A stretch of DNA of 64,000 nucleotides from an uncultured Cohaesibacter sp. (GTDB lineage Bacteria > Pseudomonadota > Alphaproteobacteria > Rhizobiales > Cohaesibacteraceae): positions 62,001 to 126,000 of the forward strand of contig NZ_OY759870.1 in assembly GCF_963662805.1 (NCBI RefSeq). Reading direction: 5' to 3'. Positions 8,647 to 16,936 of this stretch are shown here, piece after piece. Position 1 is the stretch's first letter; the number at the start of each line of letters is the position of its first letter. Below the pieces are notes generated by a model, which worked only from the letters and a program-made list of their open reading frames with translations, did not search any database and was not told the DNA's origin. The translations under genes and the position numbers were made by a program.

Positions 8647-9978
8647 ATGACGAATTTCCCTAAAAACACTCCGGTCACGTTCGATCACCACTGGATGCCC
8701 TTCACGGCCAATCAGGATTTCGCCGCCAACCCGAGATTGGTCGAGCGAGCCGAGGGCATGGTGTATTTCACCCCTGAAGGTGACGAGATCCTCGACATGA
8801 CGGCAGGCCTCTGGTGTTGCAATCTCGGCCATGGCTGCAAGGAAATCGCCGATGCCGTGAGGGCCCAGTTCGATCAGCTCGATTTTGCCCCAAGCTTCAG
8901 TTTCGGCCATCCGCTCTCCTTCCAGCTCGCCGAACGTCTGGCCAAATTGCTGCCCGGTGACATCAACACGCTCTTCTTTGCCAATTCCGGTTCGGAGGCG
9001 GTCGAAACAGCGATCAAAATCGCCTATGCCTATCACGATGCACGAGGGCAGGGAGGACGTAAGCGCATCATCTCCCGCCAGCGCGGCTATCACGGCGTGA
9101 ATTTTGCCGGTGTGTCGCTCGGTGGCATCACCGCCAACCGCAAGGCCTTCGGGCAATGGCTGCCCGTCGATCATCTCAGCGCCACCCATGATCTCTCGCT
9201 CAATGCCTTCTCGAAAGGCCAGCCCGAACGGGGAGGCGAGGCCATGGCCAACGAGCTCGAGGCCCTCATCCGGTTCCACGATCCAGAAACCATCGCCGCC
9301 GTCATTGTCGAACCCATCGCGGGCGCAGGCGGTGTGTTGTTGCCGCCCAAGGGCTATCTCGAGCGCCTTCGGGAATTGTGCAGCGCGCATGGCATCCTGC
9401 TGATCTTTGATGAAGTCATCACCGGCTTTGGCCGCACGGGCAAGGCCTTTGCCGCCGAGACCTTCGGCGTGACGCCGGACATCATGACCATGGCCAAGGG
9501 CATTACGTCGGCAACTGTTCCCATGGGAGCAGCCGCCTGTCGCGACGCAATCAGGGACGCTGTGTTTGAGACGACGGCTGGCATGGAATTCTTCCATGGC
9601 TACACCTATTCAGCCCATCCCCTTGCCTGTGCGGCTTCTATGGCCTGTCTTGATCTTTACGAGAAAGAGGATCTCTTTACCCGTGCCTCTGGTCCGGTTA
9701 GCGATGCCTTGCAGGACATGATCGCATCCTTCAAGGACCTGCCGCGCGTGATAGACACCAGAGGCATCGGCTTCATCGGTGCCGTCGAGTTCGAACCCTT
9801 GGCAGACAAGCCCGGCTCAATCGGCGGTGCACTGCTCAAGGCTTGCTGGCAGCAGGGGGTGATGATCCGGGGGCTTGGGGATGCCATTGCGATCTCTCCG
9901 CCGTTGATCGTTGAGGAGGCGCACATCAACCGCTTTGCCGATGGCTTCCGCAAGGCGGTGCATTCTGTGCTAGGCTGA
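8647..9978 (+). CDS. Class III aminotransferase (omega-amino acid:pyruvate type)
   Basis: 443 residues from the ATG at 8647, chosen because AGGAGAGAGG precedes it; the frame is open upstream to 8563. The protein shows the HHWMPFTANQDF start typical of beta-alanine/omega-amino acid:pyruvate aminotransferases, the NSGSEAVETAIK cofactor-phosphate site, LIFDEVITGFGRTG, and the PLP-binding lysine in MTMAKGITSA. Family members move an omega-amino group (beta-alanine, putrescine-type amines or similar) to pyruvate. The exact donor cannot be fixed from sequence. No pathway partners flank it. Confidence 0.87.
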   Translation: MTNFPKNTPVTFDHHWMPFTANQDFAANPRLVERAEGMVYFTPEGDEILDMTAGLWCCNLGHGCKEIADAVRAQFDQLDFAPSFSFGHPLSFQLAERLAKLLPGDINTLFFANSGSEAVETAIKIAYAYHDARGQGGRKRIISRQRGYHGVNFAGVSLGGITANRKAFGQWLPVDHLSATHDLSLNAFSKGQPERGGEAMANELEALIRFHDPETIAAVIVEPIAGAGGVLLPPKGYLERLRELCSAHGILLIFDEVITGFGRTGKAFAAETFGVTPDIMTMAKGITSATVPMGAAACRDAIRDAVFETTAGMEFFHGYTYSAHPLACAASMACLDLYEKEDLFTRASGPVSDALQDMIASFKDLPRVIDTRGIGFIGAVEFEPLADKPGSIGGALLKACWQQGVMIRGLGDAIAISPPLIVEEAHINRFADGFRKAVHSVLG

Positions 9979-10033
9979 GCCACTCGAATCGTACGTCACA
10001 GCACGCGTCATTGTCCTTGATGAAAAGGCAATC

Positions 10034-10534
10034 ATGAGCAGAATGATCGAACCGGACATCTCCGCCCCGGTGGATGGCCGTCAGTCTCAGAGAGCATTGG
10101 AAATCCAGCGCGGCACGAGCCGCCTGTTGCGCCGCCATGGCTTTGTCTGCCTGCCGGAAATGACCCTTAAGTCCGGTCGCCGCGCGGACCTCTTTGCCAT
10201 CAACAACAAGGGCGAGGTCTGGATCGTCGAGATCAAGTCCTCGATCGCTGATTTTCGAGCCGACAACAAATGGCCGGACTATTGGGATTTCTGTGACCGG
10301 TTGTTCTTTGCCACCAATCAGGAAACCCCGGCGGAGATCTTTCCTGAGGAGGCAGGACTCATCATTGCCGACGCCCACGGGGCAGAGATCGTCCGTCATG
10401 TGGAGGAGCAAAAGCTGGCGGCGGCCCGGCGCAAAGCGGTCACCCTGCGCTTTGCGCAGTTGGCAGCAGCGCGCCTGCACGCCATCCATGATCCGGGCCG
10501 CGTACCGGTTCATATCGAACCCAACAAGCTGTGA
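10034..10534 (+). CDS. mmcB: MmcB-family DNA repair nuclease
   Basis: 166 residues, short and cytoplasmic. The core GRRADLFAINNKGEVWIVEIKSS is a PD-(D/E)xK nuclease motif II-III (Asp of RAD, Glu and Lys of EIK), followed by SDFRAD-like and KWPDYWDFCDRLFFA blocks characteristic of the alphaproteobacterial MmcB family. MmcB is known from Caulobacter as an SOS-linked protein contributing to mitomycin C resistance. It is convergent with actR, with 39 bases between their ends. A GAATC (GANTC, CcrM-type) site lies in its short upstream region, which is suggestive of cell-cycle control but could be chance. Confidence 0.85.
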   Translation: MSRMIEPDISAPVDGRQSQRALEIQRGTSRLLRRHGFVCLPEMTLKSGRRADLFAINNKGEVWIVEIKSSIADFRADNKWPDYWDFCDRLFFATNQETPAEIFPEEAGLIIADAHGAEIVRHVEEQKLAAARRKAVTLRFAQLAAARLHAIHDPGRVPVHIEPNKL

Positions 10535-10573
10535 TGCCGGGTTCGGTTCCGATTGTGGGGATCGGGGATAGGT

Positions 10574-11128
10574 CTAACGCGGGGCGCGTTTCGCCAGAAT
10601 GCGCTGCAGGGTGCGGCGATGCATGTTGAGACGCCGTGCGGTCTCGGAGACATTGCGGTCGCACATTTCGTAGACCCGCTGGATATGCTCCCAACGGACA
10701 CGGTCGGCAGACATCGGGTTTTCTGGCGGCTGGGTCTTGACGGTGCCTTCGTTCATCAATGCAGCATAAATGTCGTCCGCATCGGCCGGCTTTGCCAGAT
10801 AGTCGACAGCGCCTAGTTTCACGGCAGTCACGGCGGTCGTGATGTTGCCGTAGCCCGTCAGCATGATGGTGCGGGCGTCCGGATTTGAGTTGCGGATGGC
10901 CTCGATCACGTCAAGCCCGTTGCCGTCTCCCAGACGCATGTCTACCACGGCATAACGGGGCGGTTCCTGTTTCACAAGCGCCAGTGCTTCCGCCACAGTG
11001 TCTGCGGTCTGGATGGAAAGTCCTCGGCTTTCCATCGCCCGCGCCAACCGGATGAGAAATGGTCGATCATCGTCGACCAGCAACAGGTAGCCCGTCTGTG
11101 GGCTTAAGGCTTGTTCAATTAGAGTCAT
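10574..11128 (-). CDS. actR: ActR/PrrA/RegA redox response regulator
   Basis: 184 residues from the ATG at 11128, the usual length of the family; an alternative GTG at 11158 lies inside a stem-loop and lacks a Shine-Dalgarno, whereas AGGA precedes the chosen ATG. Receiver domain with acidic pocket VDDD (19-21), phospho-acceptor Asp63 (VVDMRLGDG) and Lys of YLAKPAD; a proline-rich hinge (TQPPENPMSADRVRWEHI); and a C-terminal Fis-type helix-turn-helix (NVSETARRLNMHRRTLQRILAKRAPR) that is nearly invariant in ActR/RegA proteins. It regulates energy-generating and redox-responsive genes. It is downstream of its kinase actS in the same direction. Confidence 0.93.
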   Translation of the reverse strand: MTLIEQALSPQTGYLLLVDDDRPFLIRLARAMESRGLSIQTADTVAEALALVKQEPPRYAVVDMRLGDGNGLDVIEAIRNSNPDARTIMLTGYGNITTAVTAVKLGAVDYLAKPADADDIYAALMNEGTVKTQPPENPMSADRVRWEHIQRVYEMCDRNVSETARRLNMHRRTLQRILAKRAPR

Positions 11129-11155
11129 TTGCTGGTCCTGTATGCTTTGCCGCGC

Positions 11156-11190
11156 CACCCCAAAAAACTAGCTCTTCCCTTTTTGGGGTG
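11156..11190 (-). other. actS-actR intercistronic stem-loop
   Basis: CACCCCAAAAA (11156-11166) and TTTTTGGGGTG (11180-11190) form a perfect 11-bp inverted repeat with a 13-base loop, in the 108-base gap between actS and actR. There is no terminal U-tract, so it looks like an mRNA processing or attenuation element rather than a full terminator. Confidence 0.6.
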
Positions 11191-11236
11191 CGGCAATCGG
11201 TCTCGTCTGCTTAATCTAGCATCAAACTTGCTACTT

Positions 11237-12691
11237 TTATTGATCTGTCTCAAGTGCCGCCCTAGGCCAAAGTATATCGATCATTGCTCCACTACTTTTG
11301 AAAGTATTGTTCGAACTTGATGCCGATTTGGATCTGTTTCCGTTGGCAATGCTCACTTTTCCCCCGGTTCTTTCCAATAAGGTCTTGGCAATGAAGAAGC
11401 CAAGACCAAGTCCGCCGCCGTTGAGCATGATGCCAGACTGGCCTTTTGAGGCCTTGGTGGCGATGGCGGCACGCGCCGAGCGGGTCTGCTCGCTGCGTGA
11501 GGTGACAAAAGGATCGCCCAACTGGTCCATGATCTCGTCGTCAAAGCCCGGGCCGTCATCCGCAATCCTGATCATGATGCTGCTGTCGGTCCAGCGTGCG
11601 GTGACTTCGACACGGCTGGAGGCGAATTCGACCGCATTCTCGACCAGATTGCCCAGCCCGAACAGCAGCCCCGGATTGCGCCAGAGCACCGGTTGATCGG
11701 AAAGGTCTTCAGGGAAGCTCTGCACGATCTCGATGCCGGTATTCTCGAACGGTTCGACGATCTCGCAGATCAGCGCCGTGATGCGCATCTTGGTGAAATT
11801 GTTGTGCTCGTCCCCGGACAGGGAGCGCAGCTTGCCCAGAATCTCCCGGCAGCGCTCGGCCTGAGAGCGCAACAGCACGATATCCTCCAGAAGCGGATCG
11901 TCCGGCGTCAACTCGCGTTCGAGCTCTTTGGCCACAAGCTGAATGGTCGAGAGCGGTGTTCCCAACTCGTGTGCAGCAGCGGTGGCAAGGCCATCAAGGT
12001 TGGTAAGGTGCTGCTCATTGGCCAACACCAGCTCGGTGGCCGAGAGGGCATCGGCCAGCATGTGCCCTTCCTTGGCAATGCGGAAAGTATAGACGCTCAT
12101 GAAGCCCATCGTCACGATGAGGGCTATCCAGATCCCGGCCAGATACATGACCGGCATCTGTGGCGGCTCGGCACCGGCCCACGGCAGGGGCTGGTGAAAG
12201 AACACCAGCAGCGTCGAGATCGCCGTCATGAGGCCAACAAGAAAGATCGTGTAACGCGGCGGCTGCATGGTCGCCGATACCACCGCAGGCACGATCAGAA
12301 GGAACGTGAAGGGATTCTGCAGGCCCCCGGTCAGATAGAGTAGGCCTCCGAGCTGGGCCGTGTCATAGGCCAGCAGTCCGGTGGCGGGCAAAGGCGACAG
12401 GCGCACGCTCTTGCGAAACTGGAACTGCAGATAGAGATTGAGCCATCCCGACAGCGCCACAAGAGCCAGACAGAGAACCGCTCCGAAGTCGTAGCCGAGA
12501 ACGAGCCAGACCACAATGACAGCGATGGTCTGCCCCAGAATGGCGAGCCAGCGCAGGCGCACCAGCGTGTCGAGCTTGATTTGCAGGCTGGCAAATTCCG
12601 GTGCGGGCAGGGGCGAGAAGTCCATTTTCGAAGGCTCTGGAGTGTCGTAAGTCCAAATGTGATCAGAGCGATAGCGAGCTCCGACCGGCAT
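11237..12691 (-). CDS. actS: ActS/PrrB/RegB redox-sensing histidine kinase
   Basis: Up to 484 residues; an ATG at 12625 (residue 23, MDFSPLP) is an equally possible start, since neither has a clear ribosome-binding site. Six hydrophobic segments lie between residues ~45 and 205, including the quinone-sensing GGLQNPF heptad (122-128). The HisKA site is His241 (AAAHELGTPLST), and the conserved redox cysteine follows at Cys281 (ERCREILGKL), the residue that forms a disulfide in RegB. The HATPase domain carries NLVENAVEF, DDGPGFDDE and GGGLGLGFFIAKTLL. It phosphorylates ActR and is transcribed first in the pair. Confidence 0.93.
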   Translation of the reverse strand: MPVGARYRSDHIWTYDTPEPSKMDFSPLPAPEFASLQIKLDTLVRLRWLAILGQTIAVIVVWLVLGYDFGAVLCLALVALSGWLNLYLQFQFRKSVRLSPLPATGLLAYDTAQLGGLLYLTGGLQNPFTFLLIVPAVVSATMQPPRYTIFLVGLMTAISTLLVFFHQPLPWAGAEPPQMPVMYLAGIWIALIVTMGFMSVYTFRIAKEGHMLADALSATELVLANEQHLTNLDGLATAAAHELGTPLSTIQLVAKELERELTPDDPLLEDIVLLRSQAERCREILGKLRSLSGDEHNNFTKMRITALICEIVEPFENTGIEIVQSFPEDLSDQPVLWRNPGLLFGLGNLVENAVEFASSRVEVTARWTDSSIMIRIADDGPGFDDEIMDQLGDPFVTSRSEQTRSARAAIATKASKGQSGIMLNGGGLGLGFFIAKTLLERTGGKVSIANGNRSKSASSSNNTFKSSGAMIDILWPRAALETDQ

Positions 12692-12759
12692 AGTGTCATC
12701 TTTGTTGCCGCCGGTGCAAGCACTGGCGGGCAGTATGCTCAGGTGATTTTATGTTGCAA

Positions 12760-12780
12760 TGCAGCATAACTTGTGCTGCA
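12760..12780. promoter_or_regulatory. TGC-rich palindrome upstream of phaZ (possible PhaR site)
   Basis: TGCAGCA-N7-TGCTGCA is a perfect 7-bp inverted repeat, nested in TTGCAATGCAGCA...TGCTGCAATGG. TGC/GCA-rich repeats are the kind of site bound by the PHA regulator PhaR in alphaproteobacteria. It lies about 185 bases upstream of the phaZ start, in the actS-phaZ gap. The assignment is inference. Confidence 0.35.
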
Positions 12781-12964
12781 ATGGGGAAAAGAAGGCGATG
12801 CTTAGCCTAATTGGTTATGTATTTCTGCTATGCTGGCCTCGTTATGGCTTCTATCATGCTGCCATGCACAATCGCTCGGAATGCCGAAGACCTCTATTCG
12901 GGCTGACGCGCACTGTGGATCGGACCATGGCAGGGTCGACCCGACACATCACGGATGAAACGCA

Positions 12965-14348
12965 ATGAAATACGGCACATTCTCTTATGACGGCTGGTTC
13001 GATCCCAACAAGATCGATTTCAATGCCTTTGATCCAAAGACCATGTTCTCCGGTCTGCCGCTTTTTGATGCCTTTGACATGTCGGACATGATGGAACTGG
13101 ACATGTCCGTGGTGCCGATGCCGGTCTATCAGATGTATGAATGGCATCATGCCATGCTGAGCCCCTGGCGCGCGGCGGCGGACGCCACCCGTGTCTTCAT
13201 GCAAAACCGGTCAATCCCCTGTCCCAGACCCCCTTTGGCAAGACCATGGCGGCGGCGGCGGAAGTCTTCGAGCGCACGACGCGGCGCTATGGCAAGCCCG
13301 AGTTCGGCATTCAGGAAATCATGGTTGATGGTCAGGCCACCTCGGTGCACGAGAAGACCGTCTGGCGTCATCCCTTCTGCAATCTCATTCATTTCGAGCG
13401 CATGCTCCCCTCTGGACATCGCAAGGATCCAAAGCTGCTCATCGTCGCGCCCCTGTCCGGCCACTACGCAACCCTTTTGCGAGGCACCGTCGAGACCATG
13501 CTGCCGAACCATGAGGTCTATATCACCGACTGGGTCGACGCGCGCCTCGTGCCTTTGCAGGAAGGGGAATTCGGTCTTGATGACTATATCGACTATGTCA
13601 TCGACATGCTGCATTTTTTGGGGCCGAATACCCACGTGATGGCAGTCTGCCAACCGTCGGTTCCGGTGGTCGCTGCCGTCTCCCACATGAATGCCATCAA
13701 CGATCCCCGCACACCGGCCTCCATGACCCTGATGGGTGGGCCGATCGACACGCGCATTTCGCCAACCGCGGTCAATGACTACGCCAACAGCAAGGGGATC
13801 GACTGGTTCCGCAACAATGTCATCATGCCGGTGCCGTTCCCTCATGCTGGCTTCGGGCGGCGCGTCTATCCCGGTTTCCTGCAATTGAGCGGCTTCATGG
13901 GCATGAATCTGGACGCCACGTGAGCGCCCACCAGGAATTCTACAATCACCTTGTTATCGGCGATGGCGACTCCGCCGAAAAGCACCGCGATTTCTATGAC
14001 GAATATCTCGCCGTCATGGACATGACCGAGGAATTCTATCTCGAAACGCTGGAAACCGTGTTCATCAACCACGCCCTGCCGGAAGGCACGATGACCTATC
14101 GCGATCACCGGATTGACCCTGGCAAGATCACCAAGACCGCGCTGATGACGGTGGAAGGCGAGAAGGACGACATCACGGGCGCAGGCCAGACGGCTGCCGC
14201 GCATGATCTCTGCACCGGACTGGATGAAACCATGAAGGTCCATTACGAGCAGCCCGGCGTGGGGCATTACGGTGTCTTCAATGGCTCGCGCTTCCGCTCA
14301 GAAATCGCGCCGCGCATTTCAGACTTCATCCGCTCCTTCAATTCATAA
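12965..14348 (+). pseudogene. phaZ: Intracellular polyhydroxyalkanoate depolymerase, broken by two frameshifts
   Basis: Three consecutive frames join into one ~460-residue PhaZ/DepA-type protein. Part 1 (12965 to about 13205) encodes MKYGTFSYDGW... to VFMQN. Part 2 (about 13208-13915) continues PVNPLSQTPFGKT... and contains the nucleophile-cysteine motif AVCQPSVP. Part 3 (about 13917-14348) continues SAHQEFYNHL... to the end, with the catalytic His region QPGVGHYGVF. Each junction is repaired by adding one C: in AAAACCGG near 13203-13210, and in GACGCC near 13912-13917. The coding sense of each part is clean, with no stops, so the indels are recent or are sequencing errors. An intact protein would degrade stored PHA granules. 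Confidence 0.82.
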
Positions 14349-14382
14349 AGCGGATCTGGGCACTTTAAGCGCACTAGTCCGG

Positions 14383-14785
14383 TCAGCCAGAAACCGTCGC
14401 CAGTTTTTTGGCTGCCTGCTCTGAGCGGGCATCAAAGTCGGTGCGTGCCGAGTGGATTTCTTCGTGATGCTTGAAGACCCAGTCGCCGAGAGCCATCACC
14501 GGCTCGGCAAAGGAATGGCCCATGTCGGTAAGCGCATATTCCACCGCAGGCGGGATTGTCGGGTGAACGGTCCGGCTCACAAGACCATCCCTTTCCAGAG
14601 TTCTGAGGGTTAGGGTCAGCATCCGCTGTGAGATCCCCGCAACCGAGCGCTTGAGCTCGCTGAAGCGCATCGGGCCATTTGCGCAACATGATGATGACCA
14701 GCACGGTCCACTTGTCGCCAAGACGCGCCAGAAGCTCCCGCACCGTTGCGCATTTACTATGATCATACTGCTCGGTCATGCCCAC
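14383..14785 (-). pseudogene. HxlR-family regulator with one frameshift
   Basis: Reading from 14785, the first ~35 residues (MGMTEQYDHSKCATVREL...VLVIIMLR) are a HxlR N-terminus with the conserved Cys at position 12. The frame then shifts and the rest (NGPMRFSELKRSVAGISQRMLTLTLRTLERDGL...) continues in the frame ending at 14383. Removing one A from AAA near 14677-14681 restores a ~133-residue winged-helix protein. HxlR proteins commonly sense electrophiles or redox change through the N-terminal Cys and control a divergent reductase, as here with the nitroreductase. It is either a recent mutation or a base-calling error in a homopolymer. Confidence 0.8.
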
Positions 14786-14829
14786 TCACCCCTCGCGTGT
14801 TCTCTGCGTGCCCGTTTTCCCGTGTTACC

Positions 14830-14901
14830 TGGTATCAAATTTGTGCCTGCTTGCACAGCAGTCTTGGTTACGTATATAGACGTGGTTACGAAATGATACC
14901 A
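14830..14901. promoter_or_regulatory. Putative HxlR operator region
   Basis: In the divergent hxlR-nitroreductase gap, an 8-bp inverted repeat TGGTATCA (14830-14837) / TGATACCA (14894-14901) encloses a direct repeat GGTTACG (14866-14872 and 14884-14890, 18 bases apart) around TATATA. The spacing of about two helical turns suits two dimers of a winged-helix repressor and overlaps the likely nitroreductase promoter. Confidence 0.4.
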
Positions 14902-14973
14902 GATACGAAGCCCGCAAACCAGCCTCTCCCAAGACGGGCCGGTGTCGAGCGTTCAAAACGAAAAGGCAACCCA

Positions 14974-15606
14974 ATGTATATCGAAAAACTCAATTGGCGT
15001 TACGCAACCAAGAAAATGGACCCCAGCAAACCGGTACCGCAGGACAAGGTGGATCGCATCGTTGAAGCCGTGCGTCTGGCTCCGACTTCAAGCGGACTTC
15101 AGCCCTTCGAGTTGATCGTCGTCACCGATCCGGACGTTCGCGCAAAAATCTGCGAGGCGGCCAATGGTCAGGCACAGATCACCGAGGGCTCCCATTTGCT
15201 CGTCTTCGCCGCTTGGGACAATTACACCCCCGAACGGATCAACAATATGTTCGATCTGGTCAACGACGAACGTGGCTTCACCAACGAAGGCTGGGAAGCC
15301 TATCGCGAGCGCCTGCTCGGCGCCTATATCCCGCGTGAAGCCAACGTCAACTTCGAGCATACGGCTCGTCAGGCCTACATCGCCTTTGGCGTTGCCCTGA
15401 TGGCGGCTGCGTTCGAAGGGGTCGATTCAACTCCGATGGAAGGCTTTGATGCCGACAAGCTCGACGAGATTCTCGATCTCAGGGCGCGCGGCCTTCGCTC
15501 TGTGACGATCCTGCCGCTTGGCTATCGCGACACCGAAGGCGACTGGCTGGTCAATCTCAAGAAAGTGCGCCGCGCACCGGAAGATTTTGTCACGACGATT
15601 GGCTAA
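14974..15606 (+). CDS. Nitroreductase-family NAD(P)H-dependent oxidoreductase
   Basis: 210 residues from the ATG at 14974, preceded by AAAAGG; the frame is open upstream to 14746, but that part overlaps the divergent hxlR start and reads as non-coding. It has the FMN-binding NWRYATKKMD start, the APTSSGLQPFELIVV block (flavin contact) and a C-terminal LPLGYRDTEGDW segment, as in NfsB/YfkO-type flavoenzymes that reduce quinones, nitroaromatics or other electrophiles. Divergence from a HxlR gene suggests it is induced by such compounds. A strong terminator follows it. Confidence 0.87.
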   Translation: MYIEKLNWRYATKKMDPSKPVPQDKVDRIVEAVRLAPTSSGLQPFELIVVTDPDVRAKICEAANGQAQITEGSHLLVFAAWDNYTPERINNMFDLVNDERGFTNEGWEAYRERLLGAYIPREANVNFEHTARQAYIAFGVALMAAAFEGVDSTPMEGFDADKLDEILDLRARGLRSVTILPLGYRDTEGDWLVNLKKVRRAPEDFVTTIG

Positions 15607-15632
15607 GCGCCATCTCGGACGACGAGAAGCTG

Positions 15633-15662
15633 AGGCTCCGAACAGGGTTCGGGGCCTTTTTT
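15633..15662 (+). terminator. Rho-independent terminator after the nitroreductase
   Basis: AGGCTCCGAAC pairs with GTTCGGGGCCT over 11 bp (one G-U) with a 3-base loop, followed by six T, 27 bases after the nitroreductase stop. Confidence 0.85.
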
Positions 15663-15947
15663 GTGTCTGATGGCTAGCCTCATGCGGTCCTTTTCTGACC
15701 CGAAGGATGCGGCAAAGCGGCACGATTGGGGCGAAAAGGCGAGAAAAACCGCCTCTTGACAACCCAACGGTGAGTCTTCGTCTGTTTTCAAGGGCTGATA
15801 CCCGAAATAAATTTCACCCCAATTTCACTTGAACTGCAAGGAATACTTCACCACCTCTTGTGCTGTGAGAGTGCATTGGGTTGCGGTCTTGGAAAGACTT
15901 TAAACTCAATGTGAAAAATGAATGTAATACCGACCGAAAGGAAGACA

Positions 15948-16400
15948 ATGTCACAGACTACTGCTACCAAGTCATCTTGGAAAGCTCATCATGTAGGCTT
16001 GATGATACTTGGTTTTATTTTCTTCTGGCCGCTTGGTCTTGCTATGTTGGCCTATATGATCTGGGGTGAAGAAATGCGTGAAATGTTCAAGGATATCAAG
16101 ACACGGGTGAATCACGAGTTCAAAGGATCTGGATGCGGCCATCGTCATGGTCACCACCGTCGCGACGGTTTCGCACCGACCGGCAACGTGGCCTTTGATG
16201 AATATCGCAAGGCAGAACTTGAGCGTCTTGAAGAAGAGCGCCGCAAGCTCGAAGCAGAACGGGCAGAGTTCGAGGAGTTCCTCACCGAACTGCGTCGCGT
16301 CAAAGACAAGGAAGAGTTCGATCGCTTTATGGCGGCTCGACACAATTCCCACCCGGCGGCTCCGTCCGAAGGGGCTCCATACAACGATCAGGGAGCATAA
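15948..16400 (+). CDS. DUF2852 membrane protein
   Basis: 150 residues from the ATG at 15948, with AGGAAG just upstream; an ATG at 15918 is in frame but has no ribosome-binding site. One hydrophobic helix (GLMILGFIFFWPLGLAMLAYMIWG, roughly residues 18-41) anchors it in the inner membrane. A His/Arg-rich linker (GHRHGHHRRDG) is followed by a highly charged coiled coil (EYRKAELERLEEERRKLEAE) and FLTELRRVKDKEEFDRFMAAR. This matches the alphaproteobacterial DUF2852 family, whose function is not known to me. It is monocistronic, with a terminator after it. The ~340-base gap before it holds the nitroreductase terminator and presumably this gene's promoter; nothing else is recognised there. Confidence 0.8.
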   Translation: MSQTTATKSSWKAHHVGLMILGFIFFWPLGLAMLAYMIWGEEMREMFKDIKTRVNHEFKGSGCGHRHGHHRRDGFAPTGNVAFDEYRKAELERLEEERRKLEAERAEFEEFLTELRRVKDKEEFDRFMAARHNSHPAAPSEGAPYNDQGA

Positions 16401-16459
16401 ACTTCGGCGAAAGCACCTCAAGACCTTGATTTCAAGGCACACACCATAGAAACAAAAGG

Positions 16460-16483
16460 GCGGGACCTTGACTCCCGCTTTTT
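16460..16483 (+). terminator. Terminator after the DUF2852 gene
   Basis: GCGGGA / TCCCGC with a 7-base loop, followed by five T, 60 bases past the stop codon. Confidence 0.75.
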
Positions 16484-16673
16484 GTTTGTCTGGTCGAAAG
16501 CAAAACCTTCTTTTGCTTATTCTGTTGTTCTGCACTTTCTGCTTGTTCTATTCATTTCGTTCATCAAATAGATGAGCTGCATTGGTAGTATTCCCTCTTG
16601 TAAAATGTGAAGAAAAGCGCCATCTTCTCGGAGCCTGCACAGATTGCGCCTTTGCAACACTTGGCGGGCTTTG

Positions 16674-16816
16674 TTCTCGGGGCGGGGTGAAAGTCCCCAC
16701 CGGCGGTAAGGGAGGGATGCCTCTCAAGCCCGCGAGCGCGTTCCGATCAAGCAAGGAACGGTCAGCAGATCCGGTGTGACTCCGGAGCCGACGGTTACAG
16801 TCCGGATGAAAGAGAA
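16674..16816 (+). ncRNA. FMN riboswitch (RFN element)
   Basis: All the hallmark blocks of the RFN aptamer appear in order: a P1 helix TTCTC (16674-16678) / GAGAA (16812-16816), GGGGCGGGGTGAAAGTCCCC, ACCGGCGGTAA, AGCCCGCGAGCG, a variable hairpin (GTTCC/GGAAC), GCAGATCCGGTG, ACTCCGGAGCCGAC and CAGTCCGGATGAAAGAG. It binds FMN and normally turns off riboflavin synthesis or uptake genes. Here it precedes ribN by about 120 bases. See the separate entry for the downstream helix that can hide the ribN ribosome-binding site. Confidence 0.96.
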
Positions 16817-16874
16817 TGTGACAGCATCCGATCCCTCGCTGGCATGGCCAGTGAGAGAGAGGCTCGTCATTGCG

Positions 16875-16929
16875 TCCTGATTCACTTTGGCTGTGCGCGC
16901 CATGCTTTGTGCTGGCGGCCCAATCAGGA
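16875..16929 (+). promoter_or_regulatory. Possible ribosome-binding-site sequestering helix of ribN
   Basis: TCCTGATT (16875-16882) is the perfect complement of AATCAGGA (16922-16929), which carries the AGGA Shine-Dalgarno of the ribN ATG at 16937. No U-tract follows the aptamer, so translational control through this helix is the likely expression platform. Confidence 0.5.
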
Positions 16930-16936
16930 AAGCGAA

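Noticed and set aside
16548..16754. 68-codon open frame on the minus strand
   Set aside because: It covers the FMN riboswitch, whose conserved blocks explain this sequence.
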